A stretch of 64,000 nucleotides of DNA from Bacteroidaceae bacterium (GCA_030843315.1 JAUUPT010000011.1:12986-76985), one strand, 5' to 3'; positions 1 through 8,644 are shown, counted from the stretch's first letter. Notes: generated from the letters alone by a model not told the origin. Numbers and translations: made by a program.

Positions 1-77
1 AAACAGTGCTACACCACAGAGAAAAAGGCATTTATATAGAATAGGTATATGCATAAATCAACATGGTTTCGGATGAA

Positions 78-449
78 TTACCAATCACACAGTTTGATGT
101 CATTCAGGAACAGGCGTACCATGTGATTGGCAACACCCATCTTTTGAGCCACCCTACCGTGACGGCTATAAAAGGATTCGGGAGTAGGATATTTGCAATT
201 GATGGGTTCGCCCGTCGCTTCAATCACTTCGAGAAGGGACAGTTCGCGCAAAGGGCGGCACAGTTCGTAAGAAGGCAGAAGTCCCTCCGGTTGTCCGGGT
301 AAAAGGCGGATAAGCCCACCGGATTCCAACTTTTGAAGTAGTTCGCGTAATTCATCTTCCGAAAGACGGAAGTTAGCCGATTCGAGACAGGTACCTAATG
401 ATATGTCTTGCAGAACGGCTATGGCGGTCTGTGTGAAAACTGTCAACAT
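78..449 (-). CDS. Rrf2-family-like transcriptional regulator
   Basis: A 123-residue protein that reads like an Rrf2 winged-helix regulator. The middle (about residues 28-75) has the family pattern of a recognition segment followed by a wing and the signature LSLLEVIEA, matching the usual ITLLDVVEA-type motif. Rrf2 proteins are dimeric DNA-binding regulators of iron-sulfur, redox or nitrosative responses. The three clustered cysteines that bind a Fe-S cluster in IscR or NsrR are absent; only isolated cysteines occur. I therefore do not assign a sensor function. The ATG at 449 has no strong Shine-Dalgarno sequence. A palindromic site lies 22 bases upstream (471-491), and two more copies sit near 772-825. 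It could be autoregulated through these sites, or its promoter could be supplied by DNA inversion. Family assignment is fairly safe; the regulon is unknown. Confidence 0.72.
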   Translation of the reverse strand: MLTVFTQTAIAVLQDISLGTCLESANFRLSEDELRELLQKLESGGLIRLLPGQPEGLLPSYELCRPLRELSLLEVIEATGEPINCKYPTPESFYSRHGRVAQKMGVANHMVRLFLNDIKLCDW

Positions 450-470
450 GATGTAGGTTGTTTGCTTTTT

Positions 471-491
471 CCGTTACTTACCAAGTAACGG
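471..491 (-). repeat. Palindromic site copy 1 (inverted relative to copies 2 and 3)
   Basis: The site has 9-base arms CCGTTACTT and AAGTAACGG around a central ACC. Its reverse complement matches the sites at 772 and 805 over CCGTTACTTGGTAAGTAA. It could be a recombination site or an operator of the adjacent Rrf2-like gene. Confidence 0.75.
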
Positions 492-729
492 AAAACGACT
501 CGCTGACAAAGAAAGAAAAAGCGTTTTCTTTCCGATGATTTAGCAGAAAAAGGGACTTTACAGACCCAAAAAGAGAATAAAGGGGTGATCCATTTTTGAA
601 GAGTCAGAGATGGAGTAAGGCCGTACGTGTGTTTATGAACAATGACCGTGGCAATATGTGCTTTTCTTGAGTAATGTGTTGTTTAATCTGTATTTTTTAT
701 AAATACAAATACAATTATTTAAGTTTTTG

Positions 730-761
730 TTTGGATAAATGAAGGATTATTTTCAACTTTG
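730..761 (+). promoter_or_regulatory. Bacteroides-type promoter, pointing right
   Basis: TTTG at 730-733, then a 20-base spacer, then CAACTTTG at 754-761, which is 7 of 8 against TAnnTTTG. Transcription would start about 770 and run into the palindromic sites and antisense to the recombinase gene. No gene on this strand follows before 2104. Confidence 0.55.
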
Positions 762-771
762 CTGCAATTAT

Positions 772-825
772 ACACCGTTACTTGGTAAGTAATTCCGGTT
801 CTTAACACCGTTACTTGGTAAGTAA
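772..825 (+). repeat. Palindromic site copies 2 and 3 (direct repeat, 33-base period)
   Basis: ACACCGTTACTTGGTAAGTA occurs at 772-791 and again at 805-824, 33 bases apart. Both are in inverted orientation relative to the copy at 471-491. Confidence 0.8.
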
Positions 826-861
826 CTTCCCCACTCCCTATACGCTGATACACAGCACTTC

Positions 862-1908
862 TTATGCAGCTTTCTTTTTCCCATTGCCTTCTGCAACAGA
901 GAATATCAGTTCATCATTCGCGGCATCCACCTTCTCATTCTCAAAAGGTTTCAGGTAAGTTTCCGTTACCTTGATAGAGGAATGCCCCAGTGCCTTGCAG
1001 ATGATGCCGATGTTTACTCCGGTATGGAACGCGAGTGTAGCCCATGTGTGGCGGGGCGTGTACGAACTCAGCTTTGCACCGGGCAACAACAGCGCCGCCA
1101 CCTTCTCCAACTTCTTATTAAAGTGGCGCAGTGCCTGCAAGTAGGACAAATATAATTCCTTGTCCTTTTTCATCTGCCCGTTCCTTCCTTTGCCTTTTCC
1201 GTCCAAAATAGGAAACAGGTAAATGGAATCAGAGGCTTTGCTTTTGAACTCTTCCATCAACCGCACCGCTTTCCCGGGAATGCGTACACTCATCTGCCGC
1301 CCCGTTTTGTGGCGGCTATACACGATATAGTTTCCATTTACATCTTGCTTGCGCAGATATGCCAGGTCGATGAACGGCATCCCGCGGAACAGGAACATCA
1401 ACAGAAAATAAGCCAATGCGCACCGCACGTCTTGAGGCAGTTTCTCAAAGTCGGCATCCATCAGCGTATTCATCTGCTCCTTCTCCAAGGCCCGCTTGGT
1501 TTGTGATTCCACTTTCGTGTACACATCATCGAACAGCTTCACATTATAGGGCAGCAACTTCTCACAGGCAAGACGGTGGTACACCGCCTTCAAGCTTCTC
1601 ATATAAGTAGAGATGGTATTCAGGCTCAACCCTTTCGGCGTTTCTCCTTTCTTTCTCATTCCCTCCTGTTTCATCCATTCCTCATACTCTTTCAGCTTTC
1701 CGGGTGTGAAAACTTCGTCCACCGGCATTAGCGTGCCCTCACCCCCATAAAACTCGGTAATGGATTTGAGCGTATAAGTGTACGTATGCACCGCAGGCCG
1801 CTTCTTATCACTCTCCAATTGTTCAATCACCGAGTGCATATAAGACGACAAGTCCGTCACTCCCGCTACTTCCGCCGTCACTCCCGCATTTTTCCTTCTT
1901 TCATCCAT
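862..1908 (-). CDS. Tyrosine-type site-specific recombinase/integrase
   Basis: A 348-residue phage-integrase-family recombinase that cuts and rejoins DNA through a tyrosine. An N-terminal SAM-like core-binding domain occupies about residues 18-135 and the catalytic domain about 150-330. Visible catalytic elements are an arginine in the FRGMPF segment, the RHTWAT box typical of Bacteroides integrases, LGHSS, and the tyrosine in TETYLKPF. The ATG at 1908 starts MDERRK. Its 3' end lies 37 bases from a cluster of palindromic sites, which are possible substrates. The size and adjacency fit Bacteroides recombinases that invert promoters, but it could also be an integrase remnant of a mobile element. 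No other mobile-element genes are next to it. Confidence 0.9.
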   Translation of the reverse strand: MDERRKNAGVTAEVAGVTDLSSYMHSVIEQLESDKKRPAVHTYTYTLKSITEFYGGEGTLMPVDEVFTPGKLKEYEEWMKQEGMRKKGETPKGLSLNTISTYMRSLKAVYHRLACEKLLPYNVKLFDDVYTKVESQTKRALEKEQMNTLMDADFEKLPQDVRCALAYFLLMFLFRGMPFIDLAYLRKQDVNGNYIVYSRHKTGRQMSVRIPGKAVRLMEEFKSKASDSIYLFPILDGKGKGRNGQMKKDKELYLSYLQALRHFNKKLEKVAALLLPGAKLSSYTPRHTWATLAFHTGVNIGIICKALGHSSIKVTETYLKPFENEKVDAANDELIFSVAEGNGKKKAA

Positions 1909-2034
1909 AAGCTATAACTTTTGTTTCGCATAAATTAATAGTCTATTTTTCATTATAAGTTGTTTTTACCACCCAGTTTTAGACCTATTTATATTCCTTT
2001 TTTAATAGTTTCTTAATATCTGTCAATAAGCATG

Positions 2035-2075
2035 TATCTATTTTTTGTAGATATTGGTCAGAATTTGTAAATTTG
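2035..2075 (+). promoter_or_regulatory. Promoter of the LruC lipoprotein gene with an overlapping inverted repeat
   Basis: TTTG at 2044-2047, a 20-base spacer and a perfect TAAATTTG at 2068-2075. The inverted repeat TATCTA-N7-TAGATA (2035-2053) encloses the -33 element, so a repressor bound there would block the promoter. The start codon is at 2104. Confidence 0.65.
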
Positions 2076-2103
2076 CAGATAATTACAAGAGGAAATACAA
2101 GTT

Positions 2104-4101
2104 ATGGGAAAGAAAAAATTAGGGGCAACATTACTGGCTGCATCACTCGTACTCTGCTTGAGCAGTTGCGTTGACAAAGATGTGTATCAAGGTCCCCGAG
2201 AAGAAGAGAAGGAGTTCAATGATTTTGATTTCTCCACTGTTCAAAGTGGTGTAAATCTGGAAGTCAGTTACCTGAACTGCGGTGTAAAAGCAAGTGTATA
2301 TTTTGAACTGTACGACGAAATGCCGGTGACGGAAAATGAATATACCTACGTTAAACGTGATGATGTGGAGCCTCTCTTTGCTGCCTATACCGATAAAAGC
2401 GGTGTATTCAAAGGTACAGTGGAACTGCCCGGATATGCAAAGAAAGTATATATCTACACACCGGCATTCTATGCAAAAACGCTGATAGAGGCGGATGTGG
2501 TAAGTGGAAGCATCGAGGCGACGGATGATGATGCGGAAGGGGGGACGACACGGAAGGTGACTGGAACCGATAAGGAACATTTTAGTTATATGGATGCAAC
2601 TATAACTGATAATATTCCTCCTGCATACTCCACCAACAGATGGCAGATTTGGTTAGGGGGGTATGATCATTATATGAATGGAAAGATTGATTACGAATAT
2701 GATGGAACAACACTTGCAGCCACAGCTACAGACGGACTCTATGAAGCCCAGACAAAGGTAATCAATAGACAGAAAGACTGTCCCAAAGAATATCGCAGTA
2801 ATTATGACATGACTATTGATAAAAGGGCTGAAATAGTGGTTACTTTTCTTGGCCAGAACACCTGCTGGAACTCTTCTTTAGGATATTACTATTATAAAAT
2901 AGGGGAAGAACCAGCAAGTTTAAATGATGTACATGTCATTATGCTATTTCCCAATACACAGGACGGACTGTGGGACACTGACCGTTTTAACGCGGGAAAG
3001 TGTGCCGGCATAGAGCGTCTGACAGCTGTACAACTGATGTATTATCCCCAAATAGCCAGTGGAAGTAAGGAAGAAGGAACCACTGCATTTCCTGCAGGAT
3101 ATAAGATTGGTTTCGTACTTGCTACCAATGCGTGGAATAATCCTGTAAGTGGTCGTATTACTAAAACCCAATATCGTGCCGCAACCTCAAAAGGACTGAG
3201 TGTTAATGGTGAAGGCAGGGCTTTCAACGACGCACGCACAGCCGTCTACCGGTATGGTGACTGGGTAATGACTTCATTTGAAGACTTTACTACCGACCAA
3301 AACTTCAGCGATGTCGTGATAACATTGAAATCCAATCCTGTTGATGCCATTACGGATATTCCTGTGGTAGACCCCAACGACCCGACAGTTCCCATCGTAT
3401 TGAAAGGTGTATATGCTTTTGAGGACTTGTGGCCCAATAAGGGAGACTATGACATGAACGACGTGGTGGTGCGCTACAATTATGGTAAGAGCATCAATGC
3501 CAATGATAAAATACAGGCTGAAACCTTCATCTTCAAAGTATTTGAGAATGTTGCCAATAACAGTAACGGGCTGGCATTCAGACTGAAAGGAAATGGCAGT
3601 ATAAAATCATCTTCTTTAGCTATCCGCAAAGCCGGAGAGAAAGAATTTGAAGATGTATCAACATCATTGGAATATGAGCCAGGAGACAAGGTATTTATAC
3701 TGACTGACAACGTAAAGGACAACATGAACGGCGAATATAAAGTAACTGTAGAATACAGTTCGCCCATCTCCCAGGAATCGGGAATAGATCCCTTTATCTT
3801 TAAGAATCAGGCAAACGGCTTGCGATGGGAAGTACATCTGCCGCAAACAGTGCCGACTTCTAAAGTAGATAAGAGCTTTTTCGGACAAGGGGATGATGCT
3901 TCCAAGCCTGACAAAAACATATACTATGTACGCGACGGTTCTTATCCGTTTGCCATCTACCTGAGTGGAGCAACTGAAAAAGACTTGAGCAAGTTATTAG
4001 ACAGGAAAAATGAAAGTACTCCTATTGACCAGCTTTACAATGGATATAAAGGCTGGGTAGAGAGTAAAGGCAGCACAAACGAGAAATGGTATAAAGAATA
4101 G
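2104..4101 (+). CDS. LruC domain (DUF4842) lipoprotein
   Basis: A 665-residue secreted lipoprotein. The signal peptide ends in the lipobox LSSC with the lipidated cysteine at residue 22, so the product is anchored to the outer membrane or exported to the surface. The C-terminal part (about residues 430-650) begins YAFEDLWPNKGDYDMNDVVV, the hallmark of the LruC/DUF4842 domain. The aspartate-rich DYDMND segment looks like a calcium-binding loop. The middle of the protein is not recognisable to me. LruC proteins are common in Bacteroidales, often near fimbrial or surface-adhesion loci, but their biochemical role is not established. It has its own promoter and terminator and seems monocistronic. 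A recombinase gene lies divergently upstream. Confidence 0.82.
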   Translation: MGKKKLGATLLAASLVLCLSSCVDKDVYQGPREEEKEFNDFDFSTVQSGVNLEVSYLNCGVKASVYFELYDEMPVTENEYTYVKRDDVEPLFAAYTDKSGVFKGTVELPGYAKKVYIYTPAFYAKTLIEADVVSGSIEATDDDAEGGTTRKVTGTDKEHFSYMDATITDNIPPAYSTNRWQIWLGGYDHYMNGKIDYEYDGTTLAATATDGLYEAQTKVINRQKDCPKEYRSNYDMTIDKRAEIVVTFLGQNTCWNSSLGYYYYKIGEEPASLNDVHVIMLFPNTQDGLWDTDRFNAGKCAGIERLTAVQLMYYPQIASGSKEEGTTAFPAGYKIGFVLATNAWNNPVSGRITKTQYRAATSKGLSVNGEGRAFNDARTAVYRYGDWVMTSFEDFTTDQNFSDVVITLKSNPVDAITDIPVVDPNDPTVPIVLKGVYAFEDLWPNKGDYDMNDVVVRYNYGKSINANDKIQAETFIFKVFENVANNSNGLAFRLKGNGSIKSSSLAIRKAGEKEFEDVSTSLEYEPGDKVFILTDNVKDNMNGEYKVTVEYSSPISQESGIDPFIFKNQANGLRWEVHLPQTVPTSKVDKSFFGQGDDASKPDKNIYYVRDGSYPFAIYLSGATEKDLSKLLDRKNESTPIDQLYNGYKGWVESKGSTNEKWYKE

Positions 4102-4151
4102 AAACTTATTTATTCTTGCCATAACATAAACGCAGATGTCTATATAAAGAG

Positions 4152-4197
4152 AGGCTGAAATCCGTTTTAAAAATCCGGATTTCAGCCTTTTGCCTTT
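4152..4197. terminator. Terminator hairpin after the LruC gene
   Basis: Arms AGGCTGAAATCCG (4152-4164) and CGGATTTCAGCCT (4176-4188) are perfectly complementary and are followed by a T-rich tract. It lies between convergent genes and can serve both. Confidence 0.85.
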
Positions 4198-4222
4198 TTC
4201 TCTCTATTGTGAATGATCTTGA

Positions 4223-5494
4223 CTACTTCTTATAAGCTGCCAGTTTAGCCCGATAATAAGCCTCTACACCTTTCCAATGATAGTAAGGGGGCAGATCACT
4301 TTCAACCGGGAGTTTCACTTCGTGCTCGTTGAGCAGTACTTTCACCAGGATATCATCACTCCCCTTCTTGCGGAAAAAGACAAACTGAACGTTGCTTGCC
4401 ATCGGGAAGATTTTGTAGTTACGCCACACGGTATCCAAAGTGTTCAGGTCGGTAGTCTGATAACCGCAATCGTCCAGTTCCAGGAGACAGGCAAAAGGAA
4501 GCAGGCAAGACTCGTGGCCGAAGCGCAGAGTGGCACTGTTTTCGGGCTTCACGACGCAGGTGTCTGCCGTGTTCAGGAAGTTCTCCAGCAAATTGGCTTC
4601 CATATAAGGGATTCGACTCTTGGTGAGCGGGGAAGCAGCGTAGTTGATATACCAGCCCTTGTTGCTGATTTGCCACAAATCGTAGCACTCGTCTTTGGTA
4701 AAAAGGGAGTAAAGCTCCAGATCGGTGTCGAGGCTCTGCATATTGCTTGCCAGGTCGAAGAGCATCCGCATCAGTTTGCCGGCATCTATCTTCCAGTTCA
4801 CGTAGTCGGCATTGTTGAACAAAGCCTTCATCAGGCGTTCGGGATGAACATGTTCTTTCAGGACAGCCTCTCTGGCGGCAACGGCTTCATCGGCTTTGCG
4901 CAGTTCTTTGACGGCAGGGTCGTCATAGTTCAGATAATACATATCATGATAGCTGGCATCGTTCTTGAATTGCAGTTTCGGATTCAGAGATTGCAACTCC
5001 AGGCATTCTGCCGTCATGGAGAGGATGCAGCGGATTACGACTGTGGAACGTGCGTCGATCCGGGCTTCTCCTTTGAATACTTCGGGGAAGTTACGGTACA
5101 TCCGTTCGGCAATGCCGCGGTGCTGACGCGCACCCAGCGGGGTAAGTTCGCCATACCGGTTCCGCGCCATGTGCGAAACGCTGTCCAGAATGCAGAGCGT
5201 CTTTTTGCCCAGTTCGGTAAGTACTCCGTGCTTATCGGCCTCGCGCATCACTTCCAGCGGTTTTTCATAGTCGTTCGGATTGATAAGATAACGCGAGCCG
5301 TGACGGGCGTAATGGCTCAGGTAGAAAGGTTTATAACCGGCGGGTAGAGCCGTTTGTGCGGCATCCGGTTCGGGATAGGCATAGTAATTGGCTGCCGAAC
5401 GGTGGACGTCTGCGAAGATTTCCTCTTTTGCCGTCTGTGCGCTCATTCCGAGCACCAGGCAACAGAGGACGGTCAAGAAAATAATACGTTTCAT
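4223..5494 (-). CDS. Histidine-type phosphatase, MINPP/phytase-like
   Basis: A 423-residue branch-2 histidine phosphatase. A signal peptide (about residues 1-19, ending GMSAQ) sends it to the periplasm. The catalytic motif RHGSR is at residues 64-68, where the histidine forms the phospho-intermediate. The proton-donor motif HE is in FGHESC near residue 325. Length and motifs resemble the Bacteroides homologues of eukaryotic multiple inositol polyphosphate phosphatase, which remove phosphates from phytate; other phosphomonoester substrates are possible. The gene starts at ATG 5494 with an unremarkable leader. The next gene upstream is the acetyltransferase-like gene, 20 bases away on the same strand, so the two may be cotranscribed. 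The family is secure and the substrate is inferred. Confidence 0.85.
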   Translation of the reverse strand: MKRIIFLTVLCCLVLGMSAQTAKEEIFADVHRSAANYYAYPEPDAAQTALPAGYKPFYLSHYARHGSRYLINPNDYEKPLEVMREADKHGVLTELGKKTLCILDSVSHMARNRYGELTPLGARQHRGIAERMYRNFPEVFKGEARIDARSTVVIRCILSMTAECLELQSLNPKLQFKNDASYHDMYYLNYDDPAVKELRKADEAVAAREAVLKEHVHPERLMKALFNNADYVNWKIDAGKLMRMLFDLASNMQSLDTDLELYSLFTKDECYDLWQISNKGWYINYAASPLTKSRIPYMEANLLENFLNTADTCVVKPENSATLRFGHESCLLPFACLLELDDCGYQTTDLNTLDTVWRNYKIFPMASNVQFVFFRKKGSDDILVKVLLNEHEVKLPVESDLPPYYHWKGVEAYYRAKLAAYKK

Positions 5495-5514
5495 AAGCTT
5501 GATATTTTAGTAAT

Positions 5515-6174
5515 TTACTCGTGTGAGATTTCTTTCAAGTGTTGCTCTATCTTCTCGAAGAACGCTGCCAGGTGCGAGCCATCTACAAAAGCATGGTTGA
5601 CGTAGATGGAAAGGGGAAACACCAGGCGACCTTCGCGAGTCACGGCTTTGCCGGCGGTCATCAAAGGGTAACTGCAACCGTTACCGGCCTCGGCCAGCGT
5701 GTAGGTGGTGGATGTGAAATACATCTGGGGCACTGCGCTCAGATGCACAATATCATAATCGCCCTGCTGCGACAACACCTCTTCCACTCCATAAGGATTG
5801 GCGTCTTCGGGAATATCCGTTATCAGATGACGCGCTTCGGCATGGAAACGGTCGAAGTCCTCATAGTAAGGAATGCGTACGGTATGGAAAGTCTTTCCGG
5901 GAACGGCTATGGGGGAAATAATGTCCACCCGGTCGTGAAAGACGACTCGCCCGTCCTTGTCCGTACGGTAGCGGAGCGCATCGACTTCATTGGCGGAGCG
6001 GAGCACAGCGTAGAGGTAATAAAGGAAGAAGGAACGCCCCGAAGTCTTGGCAGCGGCACGCGCTTCGGTGCAGTCTATCTCGGTGGTAACGGAGTACCAG
6101 GAGTTGACGAAAGTACGGAAGAAGTTGTAATTGTCCCGGCGGTCCCAGGTGTTGATGTCAATAAGGTGTTTCAT
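5515..6174 (-). CDS. Chloramphenicol acetyltransferase-like protein
   Basis: A 219-residue protein with the CAT fold pattern from end to end. It starts with the family-like N-terminus ending in FNFFRTF-type residues, contains a PYYEDFDRF-like central region, and ends with the catalytic box NHAFVDG (histidine about residue 194), equivalent to HHxxxDG of CAT enzymes. Such proteins transfer an acetyl group from acetyl-CoA to a hydroxyl. Chromosomal Bacteroides homologues are usually not proven resistance genes, and the first histidine of the HH pair is replaced by asparagine here, so I do not call it a resistance determinant. It is followed 20 bases later by the histidine phosphatase gene on the same strand. 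Confidence 0.83.
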   Translation of the reverse strand: MKHLIDINTWDRRDNYNFFRTFVNSWYSVTTEIDCTEARAAAKTSGRSFFLYYLYAVLRSANEVDALRYRTDKDGRVVFHDRVDIISPIAVPGKTFHTVRIPYYEDFDRFHAEARHLITDIPEDANPYGVEEVLSQQGDYDIVHLSAVPQMYFTSTTYTLAEAGNGCSYPLMTAGKAVTREGRLVFPLSIYVNHAFVDGSHLAAFFEKIEQHLKEISHE

Positions 6175-6189
6175 ACTTAATAAAAATAA

Positions 6190-6219
6190 GAAAGTTGAGA
6201 GTGGGTACTCTCAACTTTC
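6190..6219. terminator. Hairpin between DsbD and the CAT-like gene
   Basis: Arms GAAAGTTGAGA (6190-6200) and TCTCAACTTTC (6209-6219) pair perfectly around an 8-base loop. The T tract is weak. Confidence 0.65.
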
Positions 6220-6229
6220 AATTAATCAG

Positions 6230-8257
6230 TTATTTTTCTTTCTTATAGTTGTCCAGTCCTGTCTGCAAGAATTGAATATACTTGGGTATATCTTCATCGT
6301 AGGAGTAAGACTTGTTGAGCGGCTTGCCTTCATTGTCTATCAGCACATAGAAGGGCTGCGCATTGGCGCCGAACTTGACGCGCTGCAAGTAGCTCCACTT
6401 ATCGCCCACGGTGCGCAAGGTACGCTCCTTGCCGTTCTCCGTTATCTTGACGGGAGAAGGAAGCGGAGTCTTATTGTCGACGTAGAGGGTGATAAGCACA
6501 TAATCGTTGTTGATGAGGTCGCTCACCTTCGAGTCGGTCCAGACGGAAAGCTCCATCTTACGGCAGTTGACGCAACCATAACCGGTGAAGTCCAGCATCA
6601 CGGGTTTGCCGTGCTGACGGGCATACTCCATACCGAGGTCGTAGTCGTCGAACTTGGCGTGCACCTCATTATTATACAGGTTGAAATCCTGCGTCTGCAT
6701 GGGCGGTGCGAAAGCACTGACCGCCTTCAACGGTGCGCCCCACAGTCCGGGAACCATATACACGGCAAATGCCAACGAAGCCAGCGCCATAAAGAAGCGG
6801 GGTACGCTGACCTTTGTATCGTCATCGTCGTGCGGGAACTTGATTTTGCCCAACAGATAGAAACCAAGCAGAGCAAAAAGTACAATCCACAAAGCGAGGA
6901 AGGTTTCACGGTCGAGTATGCGCCATCCGTAAGCCAAATCGGCGACAGAAAGGAACTTCAAGGCAAAAGCCAGTTCCAGGAAACCGAGCGTCACCTTGAT
7001 GACGTTCATCCAACCGCCCGACTTAGGCATGGACTTCAACCAGGACGGGAACAGCGCAAACAGCGTGAAGGGCAATGCCAAAGCAATGGCAAAACCTAAC
7101 ATTCCAATAGCGGGAGCCACCACACTGCCCGTTGTGGAAACCTGCACCAAAAGGAATCCGATAATGGGACCCGTGCAAGAGAAGGATACCAGCGACAAAG
7201 TAAATGCCATCAGGAAGATGCTGAGCAAACCGCTTGTTGCCTCGGCCTTGCTATCGACCGCCGTGCTCCACTTGGAAGGTAGCGTTATCTCGAATGCTCC
7301 GAAGAAGGAAGCGGCAAACACTACCAGCATCAGGCAGAACAGGATGTTGAATATAGCGTTGGTGGAGAGTGCATTCAAGGCACTGGCACCGAAAATCAGC
7401 GTTATGGCAAGCCCCAGCACCACGTAGATTACGACGATAGAAGCACCATAAGTCCACGCATCACGGATACCTTTCTTCTTGTCCTTGCTGCGTTTCAGGA
7501 AGAAACTTACCGTCATCGGGATGATGGGCCACACGCACGGAGTGAACAGGGCGAGAAGTCCGCCGATAAATCCGGTGAAGAAGATATAAAGCCAGGACAT
7601 ATCTTCTTGGGAAGTGGTTTCTCCCAAAGAGTTGAGTTCGCTGATAACCGGTTTCCAAAGGTCGACATTGTCTGCTACGTTGATTCCGGTAGCAGCTTCC
7701 GCCCCACCAATAACGGCAGCGGCCGAAACGGTGTCGGCAACGTTTTCTTGCTTAGCCTCGGTTTTCGCTTCTGCTACGGGAGCGGCAACTTCCTTGCCGC
7801 CTCCTGCTGCCTTACCGGAGAAGTTGAACTCTACCTGAGTGGGCGGCAGACAGTTCTCGTCGTTGCAAGCGCCATATTCCAGATAGCCTTCTACCTGGTA
7901 AGCACCGCCGGTCAGCTTCAGTTTCTGCACGAACTGGGCTGTATTCTCAAAGTAGCGCACCTGCATCTCGAACAATTTATCGAACGAGGAGATTTCTTTA
8001 CCTACGGGTTTCAGTTTGCCTACGACTTCCGCTCCCGATATTTTCTCGACATTGAAAGTAGCGGAGATAGGGCCGCCATCGCCCAGGTCGGTAGAGTAAA
8101 CATGCCAACCTTTGTCAATGGTACCCGTGAACAGGATTTCCGCTTCATCGGCCGACAAGGTCTTCAGTTCGGATTTGAACTGGACGGGGTCGTGTATCTG
8201 TGCCTGTGCCCCCACGACAAGAAGCAACAGAATAAAGGAGAAAAATACTTTCTTCAT
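6230..8257 (-). CDS. Thiol:disulfide interchange protein, DsbD family
   Basis: A 675-residue inner-membrane electron carrier that moves reducing power from cytoplasmic thioredoxin to the periplasm. After a signal peptide (residues 1-19, ending GAQAQ) comes the periplasmic N-terminal domain with the redox pair in CNDENC near residues 131-136. The central membrane domain runs from about 225 to 500, with many helices and the FTPCVWPIIP and FSCTGPIIG segments that hold the transmembrane cysteines. The C-terminal thioredoxin domain has CVNC at about residues 561-564. All six expected cysteines can be seen. A linker at about 150-195 is rich in Ala, Glu and Lys. The gene is separated from the CAT-like gene by a hairpin. 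Confidence 0.93.
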   Translation of the reverse strand: MKKVFFSFILLLLVVGAQAQIHDPVQFKSELKTLSADEAEILFTGTIDKGWHVYSTDLGDGGPISATFNVEKISGAEVVGKLKPVGKEISSFDKLFEMQVRYFENTAQFVQKLKLTGGAYQVEGYLEYGACNDENCLPPTQVEFNFSGKAAGGGKEVAAPVAEAKTEAKQENVADTVSAAAVIGGAEAATGINVADNVDLWKPVISELNSLGETTSQEDMSWLYIFFTGFIGGLLALFTPCVWPIIPMTVSFFLKRSKDKKKGIRDAWTYGASIVVIYVVLGLAITLIFGASALNALSTNAIFNILFCLMLVVFAASFFGAFEITLPSKWSTAVDSKAEATSGLLSIFLMAFTLSLVSFSCTGPIIGFLLVQVSTTGSVVAPAIGMLGFAIALALPFTLFALFPSWLKSMPKSGGWMNVIKVTLGFLELAFALKFLSVADLAYGWRILDRETFLALWIVLFALLGFYLLGKIKFPHDDDDTKVSVPRFFMALASLAFAVYMVPGLWGAPLKAVSAFAPPMQTQDFNLYNNEVHAKFDDYDLGMEYARQHGKPVMLDFTGYGCVNCRKMELSVWTDSKVSDLINNDYVLITLYVDNKTPLPSPVKITENGKERTLRTVGDKWSYLQRVKFGANAQPFYVLIDNEGKPLNKSYSYDEDIPKYIQFLQTGLDNYKKEK

Positions 8258-8273
8258 CTATCTATTTTTAAAG

Positions 8274-8573
8274 TTAATCTTCGTAATCTACGCAGGCGCG
8301 GCTCTCTTTGACGTCGGCAAGGAATTTGCCGGCAGCTACGTGGTCGGGGTGTGTAGCATAATACTTCACATCTTCCAGCGTATCGAACTCGCTATAAAGA
8401 GCAACGTTCCAAGTCTCGCCGGGATTGATGTTCAGTCCTACTTCGACTTTGCGGATGACAGATATTTTAGCAGGAAGTGCTTCAATAGCATTCTTGAAGT
8501 TAGTCATCGCAGCTAACTTTTCGTCAGCCGGAGCTTCGTCCTTTAGCTTAAATAATACAATATGTTTTACCAT
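8274..8573 (-). CDS. Dabb (stress-responsive alpha/beta barrel) domain protein
   Basis: A 99-residue single-domain protein starting MVKHIVLFKLK, the typical beginning of Dabb proteins, with the motif NPGETWNVALYSEF and a C-terminal THPDHVAAGKFL that matches the family ending. I chose ATG 8573; a longer reading to 8639 needs a non-ATG start and adds residues with no family resemblance. Dabb domains form dimeric ferredoxin-like barrels, and the function of bacterial single-domain members is mostly unknown. A minus-strand promoter element (RC of CAAAAATA) is at 8637-8644. The stop lies 16 bases before the dsbD start, so the two genes may share a transcript. Confidence 0.85.
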   Translation of the reverse strand: MVKHIVLFKLKDEAPADEKLAAMTNFKNAIEALPAKISVIRKVEVGLNINPGETWNVALYSEFDTLEDVKYYATHPDHVAAGKFLADVKESRACVDYED

Positions 8574-8636
8574 AACTTTGATATTTAAATGATTTATGTC
8601 TATATTTGTCAGCAGAAGGGCTGCATTTAGTAGCTG

Positions 8637-8644
8637 CAAAAATA
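8637..8644 (-). promoter_or_regulatory. -7 element for the Dabb gene
   Basis: CAAAAATA on the plus strand is TATTTTTG on the minus strand, a perfect TAnnTTTG. It lies about 64 bases before the start at 8573. The -33 element is weak. Confidence 0.5.

Larger units (their letters stand above)
450..861. other. Noncoding segment with three palindromic sites; candidate invertible promoter region
   Basis: These 412 bases between the Rrf2-like gene and the recombinase contain no credible gene. They hold one palindromic site at 471-491 and two at 772-792 and 805-825. The left copy has the opposite orientation of its central triplet (ACC versus GGT). A good Bacteroides promoter at 730-761 points right, toward the 3' end of the recombinase. 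No comparable leftward promoter is visible upstream of the regulator. If the segment between 471-491 and 772-792 inverted, that promoter would face the regulator. This is an inference. Confidence 0.5.

Noticed and set aside
4277..5347. Long open frame (356 codons) antisense to the histidine phosphatase
   Set aside because: It is a shadow of a gene with intact catalytic motifs; no promoter, ribosome-binding site or domain.
5515..6174. Acquired chloramphenicol resistance gene
   Set aside because: CAT-fold match, but the HH box is NH, the context is core genome and no mobile element is adjacent; resistance is not supported.
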